A stretch of DNA of 64,000 bases, taken from Actinomadura sp. K4S16 (lineage in GTDB: Bacteria; Actinomycetota; Actinomycetes; Streptosporangiales; Streptosporangiaceae). How positions within the stretch are numbered: the stretch's first letter is position 1; every line of letters starts with the position of its first letter. The stretch spans positions 310,001 to 374,000 of the forward strand of contig NZ_BDDE01000016.1 of the NCBI RefSeq assembly GCF_008327685.1, given 5' to 3'. Positions 18,415 through 26,496 of the stretch are shown here, one piece after another. Under the pieces are notes generated by a model that ran no database searches, was not told the DNA's origin, and was given only the letters and a program-made list of their open reading frames with translations. The translations under genes were made by a program, and so were the position numbers.

Positions 18415-19173
18415 TCAGGCCGTGCCCGCGCCGTCGACCGGGATGACCGCTCCGCTGACGAACGAGGCATGGTCGCCCGCGAGGAACGCCACCATCGCCG
18501 CGATGTCGGCGGGCCTGCCGATCCGGCCGAGGGGGCGGTCCGCCGCGTCGGCGTAGAACGCCTCCGCCGGCTCGCCGAGCTGGCGGGCCTCCTCGGCGAG
18601 CATGCCGGTGTCGGTGTCGCCGGGGCACACGCAGTTGACCCGGATGTTCTGCGGCCCGTGGTCGATCGCCATGGCCCGGGTCATGTTCACCACGGCCCCC
18701 TTGGAGGCGCAGTAGGACACCGCCCGCGCTCCCCCCTGAATGCCCCAGCCGGAGCCGGTGTTGATGATACTGCCGCCCCCGGCGGCGGCCATCAACGGTA
18801 TCGCTGCCCGGCTCATCAACATGATCGATCTGACGTTGACGGCCATCACGAGGTCCCAGTCGTCTTCTGCGATCTCCAGGACGGTGGAGCGGCGGATGAT
18901 GCCCGCGTTGTTGAACAGGACGTCCACCCCGCCGTAGGCGTCCCGCGCGGCGGCGACGATCCGCTCGCAGTCGGCCGCGGCGGAGACGTCCCCGCGCACG
19001 AACGCGGCGCGGCCGCCCGCGGCCCCGATCGCGGACGCCGCCTCCGCCCCCGCCGGGTCGACGTCGGCCAGGACGACCGCGGCGCCGAGCCCGGCCATCA
19101 GCTCGGCGGCGGCCCGGCCGATGCCGCCCGCGGCCCCGGTGACCACGGCGGTCTTGCCTTCGAGTGAGTTCAC
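18415..19173 (-). CDS. SDR-family oxidoreductase
   Basis: A 252-residue classical short-chain dehydrogenase. Cofactor motif TGAAGGIG, acidic DVD after beta 2 (suggesting NAD), NNAG, and catalytic Ser/Tyr/Lys with YCASKGA. GTG 19173 is the start. Ends in SFVSGAVIPVDGAGTA. It sits 25 bases after an AcoX-like kinase in the gcvP operon, so it may oxidise or reduce an intermediate of that pathway; the substrate cannot be read from sequence. Confidence 0.9.
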   Translation of the reverse strand: MNSLEGKTAVVTGAAGGIGRAAAELMAGLGAAVVLADVDPAGAEAASAIGAAGGRAAFVRGDVSAAADCERIVAAARDAYGGVDVLFNNAGIIRRSTVLEIAEDDWDLVMAVNVRSIMLMSRAAIPLMAAAGGGSIINTGSGWGIQGGARAVSYCASKGAVVNMTRAMAIDHGPQNIRVNCVCPGDTDTGMLAEEARQLGEPAEAFYADAADRPLGRIGRPADIAAMVAFLAGDHASFVSGAVIPVDGAGTA

Positions 19174-19198
19174 GTTCGCGCTGCCTTTCCTCGGGCGG

Positions 19199-20305
19199 TC
19201 ATCGGACGGGGTACATGGCGAACCGGCCGTGGCCGGTGAGCACGGGCAGGTGGCCGCGCAGGTCGGCGTCGAGGTCCTCGTCGCCGGTGTCGACCATCAG
19301 GGGCCGGCCGCCGAGCGAGGCGAGCTTGGCGTCGGTCGCCACCACCGCGAGCCGGTCGCGGCCGGCCGCGCGCAGCACGGCGGGTGAGATCTGCTGGTTG
19401 CCCCTGCCGAACAGGAAACCCTGCCCGCCGATCGGAGTCACGGCTATCCACGCCGGGGCGGTCTCCACCAGCGCCTCCAGTTCGGCGGCGGAGACGTCCG
19501 CCGCGACGACGGTCCCGCCGGCCCCCAGCACGTTGACGCCCATCAGGGGGACGTCGGCGCCGAGGGCGGCCGCCACGGCGCGCATGGTCGTGCCGGGCCC
19601 GAGCACCAGCAGATCGGACGGCCCGGCGCGTTCCGCGAGGCCCGCGGCGATGCCGGACACCGACGACGGGTCGGCGACCGTGCCGCCCACCTTCCGCTGC
19701 TGGATGCGCACCGGTATGTCGGGCACCCGCAGGTGTCCGTACAGGCGCGCGGAGACCCGGCCGTCCCGGACGGCGTCCTCGTCCAGGTCCATCACCTCGG
19801 CGTCCCGGATCCGCACGCCGCCCGCGGCCATCAGGGCGGCCGCCTCCCCGGCGGCGCGAGGGGTGGCCCCGAACACCGCCGAGTGCATCTTCACGCCGGT
19901 GGGCACGCCGAGCACGGGGACCGCGGAGCCGACCGCGTCCAGCACGTCGCGCGCCGTCCCGTCGCCGCCCGCGAACAGCAGCAGGTCGACGTGCGGCGCG
20001 AGCGCCGCCGCGGCGCGCACGGTGTCGGCCGCCGCGGTCGGCTCGCCGGGCTCGTACCGGACGTCGGGGACCAGCCCGGCGCCCGCGACGGCGTCCTCTC
20101 CCATGGGCCCGCCCGCGGTCGGCACCGTGAACGGGCCGCCGAGCCGGGAGCGCAGTTCCGCCAGCGCGACCTCGGCGCGGCGCGACGCGCGCGGCGTCGC
20201 GCCGAGCGCGCGGGCCTTCTCCTGGACGTCGGCGCCGTCGCTGCCCTTGAGCCCGACCCGGCCGCCGAGCCCGGCGACCGGGTTCACCACCAGCCCGACC
20301 CTCAT
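19199..20305 (-). CDS. ATP-NAD/AcoX kinase family protein
   Basis: A 368-residue protein with the diacylglycerol/NAD kinase-like fold. Hallmarks are the N-terminal VGLVVNPVAGLGG, the GGDGT loop in LLLFAGGDGTARDVL, PVLGVPTGVKMHS, and a C-terminal region with DLLVLGPGTTMRAVA. AcoX-like proteins occur beside acetoin and 2-oxoacid dehydrogenase genes and in other catabolic operons; their biochemical role is not settled. It begins ten bases after gcvPB and so is co-transcribed with the glycine dehydrogenase subunits. Confidence 0.85.
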   Translation of the reverse strand: MRVGLVVNPVAGLGGRVGLKGSDGADVQEKARALGATPRASRRAEVALAELRSRLGGPFTVPTAGGPMGEDAVAGAGLVPDVRYEPGEPTAAADTVRAAAALAPHVDLLLFAGGDGTARDVLDAVGSAVPVLGVPTGVKMHSAVFGATPRAAGEAAALMAAGGVRIRDAEVMDLDEDAVRDGRVSARLYGHLRVPDIPVRIQQRKVGGTVADPSSVSGIAAGLAERAGPSDLLVLGPGTTMRAVAAALGADVPLMGVNVLGAGGTVVAADVSAAELEALVETAPAWIAVTPIGGQGFLFGRGNQQISPAVLRAAGRDRLAVVATDAKLASLGGRPLMVDTGDEDLDADLRGHLPVLTGHGRFAMYPVR

Positions 20306-20315
20306 CGCGGCGCCC

Positions 20316-21896
20316 TCATTCCCCGAGGACCTTCCGGCGGTAGGCGCGCCAGGTGACCGCCCAGGTGGCCGGGTCGTCCAGGACGTCCTCGCGGGCGCGG
20401 TGCACGGTGGAGCGGTGCGGCGCGGTCCGGACGGTCTCCGGGTCCTCGTAGGCCTCCCGGGCGACCTCGGCGAGGATGGCGGCGTACTCGTCGAGGTCGG
20501 CCCTGGAGTAGGACTCGGTCGGCTCCAGCGTCATCGGCTCGGGGACGATGTACGGGTGGTGGCTCGTCCAGTAGTGGGTGCCGAAGTCGGCCGCGCGGAG
20601 GCCGATGTCCCCGCTGTGCACGCCGGTCTCCTCGGCGAGCCGCTCCCAGCTGTAGCGGACCTGCTCGATCCGCGGCCGTCCCGGCGCGTACGGCACCGAC
20701 GCCCCGCGGATCTGGAGCACCTTCGCCATCAGGTAGTTGTTGTTGAGGACGGCCGTCTCCGCGGCCTCGCGCAGCCCCTCCCCGCCCAGTGACATGATCC
20801 AGGCGTAGGCGCGGACCAGGTTCGGCACGACGCCGTAGAACGGCCGGATCTTCCCGATCGACTCGGGCCGGTCGTCGTCCAGGCGGTAGCGGGTGCCGTC
20901 GAACTCGACGGTCGGCGTCGGCAGGTAGGGGGCGAGCTCCGCGGTCACGCCGCAGGCGCCCGCGGCGGGCCCGCCGCAGGCGTGCGGCGTGGAGAACGTC
21001 TTGTGCAGGTTGAAGTGGCACAGGTCGAACCCGGTGTCGCGGGCGCGGGTGATCCCGAGGATGCCGTTGGCGTTGGCCTGGTCGTAGGCGCACAGACCGC
21101 CGGCCTCGTGCACGATCCGGACGAACTCCTCGATCCGCGGGTTGAACAGCCCGGTGTCCTCGGGGTTGGTGATGAGCAGGGCCGCGGTGCGGGGGCCGAC
21201 GGCCCGCCTGAGCGCCTCGATGTCGGGGTAGCCGTCGGCGTCCGGGTACAGGGTGATGACCTTGAACCCGGCCGTCTTCGCGCAGGCCGCGTTGGAGGGG
21301 TGCGAGAAGATCGTGGTGATGACCTCGTCGCGGGTCTCGGCCTCCCCGCGCGCCGCGAAGTAGGCGCGGATCATCGCGACGTTGGTGTAGATCGCGGCGG
21401 AGCCGGCGCCCGGCTGGAGCGTGAACCGGTCCATGCCGGAGATCTCGCGCAGCAGCCCCTCCAGCCGGTACATGATCTCCAGGACGCCCTGCACGGTCCG
21501 CTCGTCCTGCAGCGGGTGGAGCCCGGCCACCTTCGGGTCGCGGACGAACCGGTCGTTGACCTTGGGGCTGTACTTCATGGTGCAGGTGCCCTGGCCGACG
21601 TCGACGTTGAGGTCGGCGCCGAGGTTCTCCTGCGACAGCCGCAGGTAGTGCCGGAGCACCTGGGGCTGCGACAGCTCCGGCAGCGCGGGCGGCGCGGCGC
21701 GGCGCAGCCCGTCCGGGAGGACGACGTCCGCGGGCACCCCCGGCGCGGGCGGCAGCACGCCGCGCTCACCCGGGGAGCCCAGCTCGAACAGCAGCGGCTC
21801 GTCCCAGCGGGCCTGGTGGAACCGGCGCAGCGGGGGCTTCGGCCCGATCTTCGCGTCGGCGGGGGCGAGGGGGGAGGGGGTCGGGCCCGTCTTCAC
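20316..21896 (-). CDS. gcvPB: Glycine dehydrogenase (decarboxylating) subunit 2-like, PLP enzyme
   Basis: A 526-residue PLP protein with the family markers GQGTCTMKYSPKVN, QPGAGSAAIY, SHPSNAA, and the PLP lysine in NLHKTFSTPHACGGPAAG. The stretch after the Lys is normally Gly-rich (HGGGGPG); here it reads HACGGPAAG, a notable change close to the cofactor. GTG 21896 overlaps the gcvPA stop by four bases. In the classical system P protein decarboxylates glycine and passes aminomethyl to lipoyl-GcvH, but no gcvH or gcvT lies nearby. Confidence 0.9.
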   Translation of the reverse strand: MKTGPTPSPLAPADAKIGPKPPLRRFHQARWDEPLLFELGSPGERGVLPPAPGVPADVVLPDGLRRAAPPALPELSQPQVLRHYLRLSQENLGADLNVDVGQGTCTMKYSPKVNDRFVRDPKVAGLHPLQDERTVQGVLEIMYRLEGLLREISGMDRFTLQPGAGSAAIYTNVAMIRAYFAARGEAETRDEVITTIFSHPSNAACAKTAGFKVITLYPDADGYPDIEALRRAVGPRTAALLITNPEDTGLFNPRIEEFVRIVHEAGGLCAYDQANANGILGITRARDTGFDLCHFNLHKTFSTPHACGGPAAGACGVTAELAPYLPTPTVEFDGTRYRLDDDRPESIGKIRPFYGVVPNLVRAYAWIMSLGGEGLREAAETAVLNNNYLMAKVLQIRGASVPYAPGRPRIEQVRYSWERLAEETGVHSGDIGLRAADFGTHYWTSHHPYIVPEPMTLEPTESYSRADLDEYAAILAEVAREAYEDPETVRTAPHRSTVHRAREDVLDDPATWAVTWRAYRRKVLGE

Positions 21897-23257
21897 TTGG
21901 CGATCTCCTGGAGGGTCTCGGCCAGCCGGTCGATGTCGTCCTTGGTGTGGATCTCGGTGACGCAGTACAGCGCGTCGGTCCCGGACAGGACCCTGCCGCC
22001 GAAGATCCCGTGGTCCAGCAGCGCGTCGCCGACCTCGGCGGCGGAGCGCGAACCGGTGAAGCGGAGGGTGAAGTCGGCGAAGTGGGGCGCGTCCGCGTAG
22101 GGGGCCTCGACGCCGGGCACCTGGGCGAGCCGGTCCAGCGCGTACCGGGTGTTCGCCAGGATCGTCTCCGCGACCTCGCGCATGCCCTGCGGGCCCATCA
22201 GCGCCAGGAAGACCCCGGCGGCGATGCCGTTCAGTGCGGCGGCGGTGCCCACCCACTCCTTGCCCTCCTCGCGGACGGCGAAGGAGGTGCGCTCGTAGGC
22301 CACGTCCCCGAAGCCGTATTCGCCCTCGACACTGGTGGGCGCCAGGCCGAACAGCCGGGAGGGGAACTCGCCCACGTAGAGCTCCTCGTCCCGCGTCGCG
22401 ATGAAGCCGCCGTTCATCCCGCCGTAGCTCATGGGCAGCCCGAGCGGCTGGACGTCGCCGCAGACGATGTCGGCGCCGTACTCCGCCGGCGGGGTCACCA
22501 CCCCCAGGGAGATGGGGTTGCAGCCGACGACGTACTGGGCCCCGGCCTCGTGCGCGATCTCGGCCAGCGACGGCAGCGCCGGATCCAGGATCCCGGACGC
22601 CGAGGGCGCCTCCGCGAACACCGCCGCGACGTCCCCGGCCGCGAGCTCCGCCCGCACGGCGGCCGGGTCGGCCAGCCCGGTCGCGGGGTCCACCGGCACG
22701 AGCACCACCTCGTGGACGGGACGCACATAGTCCTGGATCTTGGACAGCTTGTCCGGGTCCACGGCCGTCACCAGCAGCAGCCGCCGGGCGCCGGTGATCC
22801 GCCCCGCCATGCGCAGCGCGGTGGCGGCGGCCTGGTGGCCGTCGTACACCGGCACGCTCACGACGTCCATCTCCAGCAGCTCGCCCATCAGCGACTGGTA
22901 CTCCCAGAGCGCCTGGAAGCGGCCGTGGTCCTCGTACGGCTCGCCCGCGTACGCGGTGAGGAACTCGCTCCGGTTGACCACCTCGTCGACCACCGCGGGC
23001 ACGTGGTGGTGGTAGCACCCGGCGCCGAGGAAGCTCAGCGACTCCTGGGCGCTGGTGTTGCGCCGCAGCAGCCCGCCGACGTGCCGGACCAGCTCGGCCT
23101 CGGAGCGCAGCGGCGGCGGCAGGTCCAGCGGGCGGTCCAGCCGGATGCGGCCGGGCACGTCCGCGTAGAAGTCCTCGACGCTCTGCGCCCCGATCGCCGC
23201 CAGCATCGCCCGCCGCACCGCCGGCGCCGAGTTCGGGATGTAGGGGTGCGCGTTCAT
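21893..23257 (-). CDS. gcvPA: Glycine dehydrogenase (decarboxylating) subunit 1-like
   Basis: A 454-residue partner of gcvPB. It has the P-protein N-half features: HPYIPNSAPAVRRAML, SFLGAGCYHHHVPA, LTAYAGEPYEDHGRFQ, and GCNPISLGVVTPPAEYGADIVCGDVQPLG. ATG 23257 has AAGGAG six bases upstream. It is the first gene of an operon gcvPA-gcvPB-AcoX-SDR-GntR. Length is normal for the split bacterial form. The lack of GcvT, GcvH and lipoamide dehydrogenase means they are encoded elsewhere or the pair has another role. Confidence 0.92.
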   Translation of the reverse strand: MNAHPYIPNSAPAVRRAMLAAIGAQSVEDFYADVPGRIRLDRPLDLPPPLRSEAELVRHVGGLLRRNTSAQESLSFLGAGCYHHHVPAVVDEVVNRSEFLTAYAGEPYEDHGRFQALWEYQSLMGELLEMDVVSVPVYDGHQAAATALRMAGRITGARRLLLVTAVDPDKLSKIQDYVRPVHEVVLVPVDPATGLADPAAVRAELAAGDVAAVFAEAPSASGILDPALPSLAEIAHEAGAQYVVGCNPISLGVVTPPAEYGADIVCGDVQPLGLPMSYGGMNGGFIATRDEELYVGEFPSRLFGLAPTSVEGEYGFGDVAYERTSFAVREEGKEWVGTAAALNGIAAGVFLALMGPQGMREVAETILANTRYALDRLAQVPGVEAPYADAPHFADFTLRFTGSRSAAEVGDALLDHGIFGGRVLSGTDALYCVTEIHTKDDIDRLAETLQEIAK

Positions 23258-23306
23258 CTCGCTCTCCTTCACATTCCTTGCCTCACCCTCTTGACGAAAA
23301 CACATG

Positions 23307-23326
23307 ATGCAGTGTGCTGTATACAG
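23307..23326. promoter_or_regulatory. Operator-like region between gcvPA operon and sugar ABC operon
   Basis: A perfect 10-bp palindrome CTGTATACAG (23317-23326) lies next to ATGCAGTGTG (23307-23316), which resembles site A (TTGCAGTGTA) with two changes. The region separates the divergent gcvPA and sugar-binding-protein genes by only 98 bases, so both promoters must overlap it. Confidence 0.4.
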
Positions 23327-23355
23327 AATTATCCCGAATCTCCTGGGGAGGCAAG

Positions 23356-24705
23356 ATGGCGACCAACCCCGAACGGTCGATCATCGGACGCCGGACCGTC
23401 CTGACCGCCGGAGTCGCCGGAGCCGTCTCGGCGCTGCTCGGCGCGAGCGGCTGCGCCACCGGAGGCGGCGCGAAGAAGGCCGGGCCCGCGCTCAGCGCGG
23501 GCGCACAGGCCAAGATCGAAGGGAAGGTCAGCGTCTGGTCGTGGGACGTCGCGGCGAAGGCGCTGAAGCGGCTCGCCCCCGCCTTCGAGCAGCGCCATCC
23601 CGGGACCAGCGTCGACGTCGTCGACATCGGCTACGACAACGCCTACGACAAGATCACCGTGGGGCTGAAGTCGGGGAAGGGCCTGCCCGACGTCCTCACC
23701 ATCGAGGGCACGCGGCTGCCCGGCTACATCGGCGCCTTCCCGGGCGGGCTGTACGACCTGACGCCCCTCGCCGGCGCCCGCGAGGCCGAGTTCGCCCGCG
23801 CGGCGTGGAAGGACGTCACCGACGGCCACGGCAAGGTCTTCGCCCTGCCCTGGGACGGCGGGCCCTGCGCCCTCTACTACCGCACCGACATGTTCGAGAA
23901 GGCCGGCGTCGACCCGGCGGGCATCGCGACCTGGGACGACTACGTCCGCGCCGGCGAGCAGATCAAGGCCAGGACCGGCAAGAAGCTCCTCGTCATGGAC
24001 CCGCAGGAGGACAGCATGTTCCCGATGCTGCTCCAGCAGCAGGGGCAGGGGTACATCCGCGACGGGAAGGTCGCCGTGGCGGACCGAGAGGCCGTCCGCG
24101 CCGCGACACTGCTCAAGACGCTCGCCGACAAGGACCTCATCGCCTTCGAGAAGGGCTGGGACGGCCTCGTCTCCGCGACCAAGGCGGGCAAGGTCGCCAC
24201 CACCCCCTACGCGGTTTGGTGGTCGGGCACTCTCACCGACGAGATGCCCGAGCTGAAGGGCAAGTTCGGGGTCGTGCCGCTGCCCGCGTTCGACCAGGGC
24301 GGGGTGCGGACGTCCAACGACGGCGGGTCGACGCTCGCGGTCAGCGGCCGCAGCGCGAACGCGCGGGCGGCGTGGGCGTTCATCGAGTTCGCCCTCGCCG
24401 ACACCGCCAACCAGGTGTCCATGCTGAAGAACGAGGGCCTGTTCCCCGCCTACCTGCCCGCGCTGAAGGACCCGTTCGTCACCGCGCCGCAGCCCTACTA
24501 CGGGGACCGGCCCGTCTTCGCGACGTTCGCCGACCTCGCGAACAAGGTCCCGCCGATCGAGATCACCAAGGACGCCCCCAAGGCGCGGGACGTCGTCCTC
24601 CGCACCGTCTCCGGAATCGTGCTGCACGGGGACGACCCGGCGAAGGCCCTGGGCTCGGCGGCCAAGCAGATCGCCGCCGCGACCGGCCGGCCGATCGCCG
24701 GGTGA
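23356..24705 (+). CDS. Extracellular solute-binding lipoprotein, sugar ABC transporter
   Basis: A 449-residue binding protein of the MalE-like SBP family 1. ATG 23356 is preceded by GGGGAGG. The N-terminus has twin Arg (GRRTVLTAG) and a lipobox LGASGC, so it is likely a Tat-exported lipoprotein. Motifs include VSVWSWD, LPDVLTIEG and TTPYAVWWSG. It heads an operon with two permeases, a GH42 beta-galactosidase and a GH63-like enzyme, so a galactoside or related oligosaccharide is the likely ligand. No ATPase gene is present; MsiK-like ATPases encoded elsewhere usually serve such systems. Confidence 0.9.
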   Translation: MATNPERSIIGRRTVLTAGVAGAVSALLGASGCATGGGAKKAGPALSAGAQAKIEGKVSVWSWDVAAKALKRLAPAFEQRHPGTSVDVVDIGYDNAYDKITVGLKSGKGLPDVLTIEGTRLPGYIGAFPGGLYDLTPLAGAREAEFARAAWKDVTDGHGKVFALPWDGGPCALYYRTDMFEKAGVDPAGIATWDDYVRAGEQIKARTGKKLLVMDPQEDSMFPMLLQQQGQGYIRDGKVAVADREAVRAATLLKTLADKDLIAFEKGWDGLVSATKAGKVATTPYAVWWSGTLTDEMPELKGKFGVVPLPAFDQGGVRTSNDGGSTLAVSGRSANARAAWAFIEFALADTANQVSMLKNEGLFPAYLPALKDPFVTAPQPYYGDRPVFATFADLANKVPPIEITKDAPKARDVVLRTVSGIVLHGDDPAKALGSAAKQIAAATGRPIAG

Positions 24706-24709
24706 CGCC

Positions 24710-25654
24710 GTGGCCGCCGACGTGACGAAACGGAAGGCCGGAGCCGCCTCGGCGGACCGGCCGGACGCGCCGCCGCCCCGGTGGCGGGAGCGGTGGCGCC
24801 GCCGGACCACGCCGTGGGTCTTCGCGGGCCCGGCGGCGGCGCTGCTGGCGTTCTTCTTCGCCTATCCGCTGCTGGCCGGCCTCTACCAGAGCTTCACCGC
24901 CGACCGCGACGGCGTGACGACCTGGGTAGGGCTCGCGCAGTACCGCCGCATGGCGGCGGACCCGGTCTTCTGGGCGGCGCTGCGCAACACCGGCCTGATC
25001 CTGCTCGTCCAGGTCCCGGTCATGATCGGGCTGGCGCTGCTGCTGGCGTTCGGGCTGAACCAGTCCTGGCTGCGGCTCCGCTCGGGCTTCCGCATCGCCT
25101 ACTTCCTGCCCGCCGTCACGATGCTGGTCGCCTACTCGGTGGTGTTCCGCGTCCTGCTCAAGACCGACGGCGGCCTGGTGAACCAGCTGCTCGACGCGGT
25201 GGGCCTGCCCGCCGTCGACTGGCTGAACGGCCCCGGCTGGGCGCGGCTGGCGCTGATCGGCTCGATCACCTGGCGGTGGACGGGCTACAACGCGGTCATC
25301 CTGCTCGCCGGGCTCCAGGCGATCGGCCGGGAGCAGTACGAGGCGGCCGCCATCGACGGCGCCGGAGCCGTCACCACCTTCGTCCGGGTGGTCATGCCGC
25401 AGCTGCGCCCCGTCATCCTGTTCTGCTCGGTGACCTCGACGATCGGAACGCTCCAGCTCTTCGACGAGAACTACGTGCTGACCGGCGGCGGACCCGGCAA
25501 CGCCACCACCACGCCCGTCCTCTACCTGTACAAGGTCGGCTTCGAGCAGCTCGACTTCGGCTACGCGGCCGCCATCTCCTGGGTCGTCGTCGCGGTCATC
25601 GGGCTGATCTCCTACGCCCAGTTCCGCTTCTTCGGGAAGGAGGCGTCCCGGTGA
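24710..25654 (+). CDS. Sugar ABC transporter permease (MalF/LacF type)
   Basis: A 314-residue permease: a basic N-terminal tail, first helix WVFAGPAAALLAFFFAYPLLAGLY, about six membrane segments and the EAA loop EQYEAAAIDGAGAVTTFVRVVMPQL. GTG 24710 lies four bases after the binding-protein stop. Pairs with the next permease to form the channel of a carbohydrate importer. Confidence 0.92.
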   Translation: MAADVTKRKAGAASADRPDAPPPRWRERWRRRTTPWVFAGPAAALLAFFFAYPLLAGLYQSFTADRDGVTTWVGLAQYRRMAADPVFWAALRNTGLILLVQVPVMIGLALLLAFGLNQSWLRLRSGFRIAYFLPAVTMLVAYSVVFRVLLKTDGGLVNQLLDAVGLPAVDWLNGPGWARLALIGSITWRWTGYNAVILLAGLQAIGREQYEAAAIDGAGAVTTFVRVVMPQLRPVILFCSVTSTIGTLQLFDENYVLTGGGPGNATTTPVLYLYKVGFEQLDFGYAAAISWVVVAVIGLISYAQFRFFGKEASR

Positions 25655-26496
25655 GCCCCGCCGCCCGAGGAAAGGGCCGTCCCAGGGCGGGCCGGGTGCT
25701 CGCCTCGCTGCTGCTCCTGGCCGGCGCGGTCGTCAGCGCGGCGCCGTTCTACTGGATGGTGGTCGCCTCCACCCGCGACGACTCCGAGCTGTTCGCGTCC
25801 CCGCCGCCGTTCCTGCCTGGCGGGCGCTTCCTGCGCAACCTGGTGGAACTGGAGCACAGCATCGGCTTCGGCCGGGTCATGCTCAACAGCGCGGGCGTCG
25901 CCGTCGTCTACACGGTTCTCAGCTCGCTGGTCTCCGCCATGTGCGGGTACGCGCTGGCCAAGTACCGGTTCCGGGGACGGCGGCTGCTGCTCGGCGCGGT
26001 GCTGGCGACCATGATGATCCCGTTCCAGGTCCTGCTCGTCCCGCTGTTCCAGATGATGGCGAGCCTCGGATGGGTCGACACCTACCAGGCGGTGATCCTG
26101 CCGTTCCTGGCCAACTCGTTCGGCATCTTCCTGATGCGCCAGGCGTTCCTCGGCTTCCCGGACGAGCTGATCGAGTCGGCCCGCATCGACGGCGCGGGCG
26201 ACCTGCACATCTTCTACCGGGTCGTCCTGCCGGTGGTCAGGCCCCAGTTCGGCGCGCTTGTCATCTTCACCTTCATGACGCAGTGGAACGCCTTCCTGTG
26301 GCCGCTGCTGATGCTGAACACCGAGGACAAGTACACCGCGCCGGTCGCGCTGTACACGCTCATCGGCCAGAGCCACGTCGACTACACGGGCCTGATCCTC
26401 GGCTCCTTCCTGGCGACGCTCCCGCTGATGGCCATCTTCTTCCTGTTCCAGAAGCAGTTCGTTTCCGGGCTCCTAGGAGGGGCGGTTAAAGGATGA
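25651..26496 (+). CDS. Sugar ABC transporter permease (MalG/LacG type)
   Basis: A 281-residue permease with the typical start helix and SAAPFYWMVVASTR, then ALAKYRFRGRR, and the EAA loop DELIESARIDGAGDLHIFYRVVLP. GTG 25651 overlaps the previous stop by GTGA and has AAGGAGG seven bases upstream. Its own stop overlaps the ATG of the beta-galactosidase (ATGA at 26493-26496), so uptake and hydrolysis are coupled at translation. Confidence 0.92.
   Translation: MSPAARGKGRPRAGRVLASLLLLAGAVVSAAPFYWMVVASTRDDSELFASPPPFLPGGRFLRNLVELEHSIGFGRVMLNSAGVAVVYTVLSSLVSAMCGYALAKYRFRGRRLLLGAVLATMMIPFQVLLVPLFQMMASLGWVDTYQAVILPFLANSFGIFLMRQAFLGFPDELIESARIDGAGDLHIFYRVVLPVVRPQFGALVIFTFMTQWNAFLWPLLMLNTEDKYTAPVALYTLIGQSHVDYTGLILGSFLATLPLMAIFFLFQKQFVSGLLGGAVKG

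Noticed and set aside
23258..23355. Glycine riboswitch before gcvPA
   Set aside because: The 98-base gap is shared by two promoters and is too short for a tandem glycine riboswitch; no typical conserved core seen.
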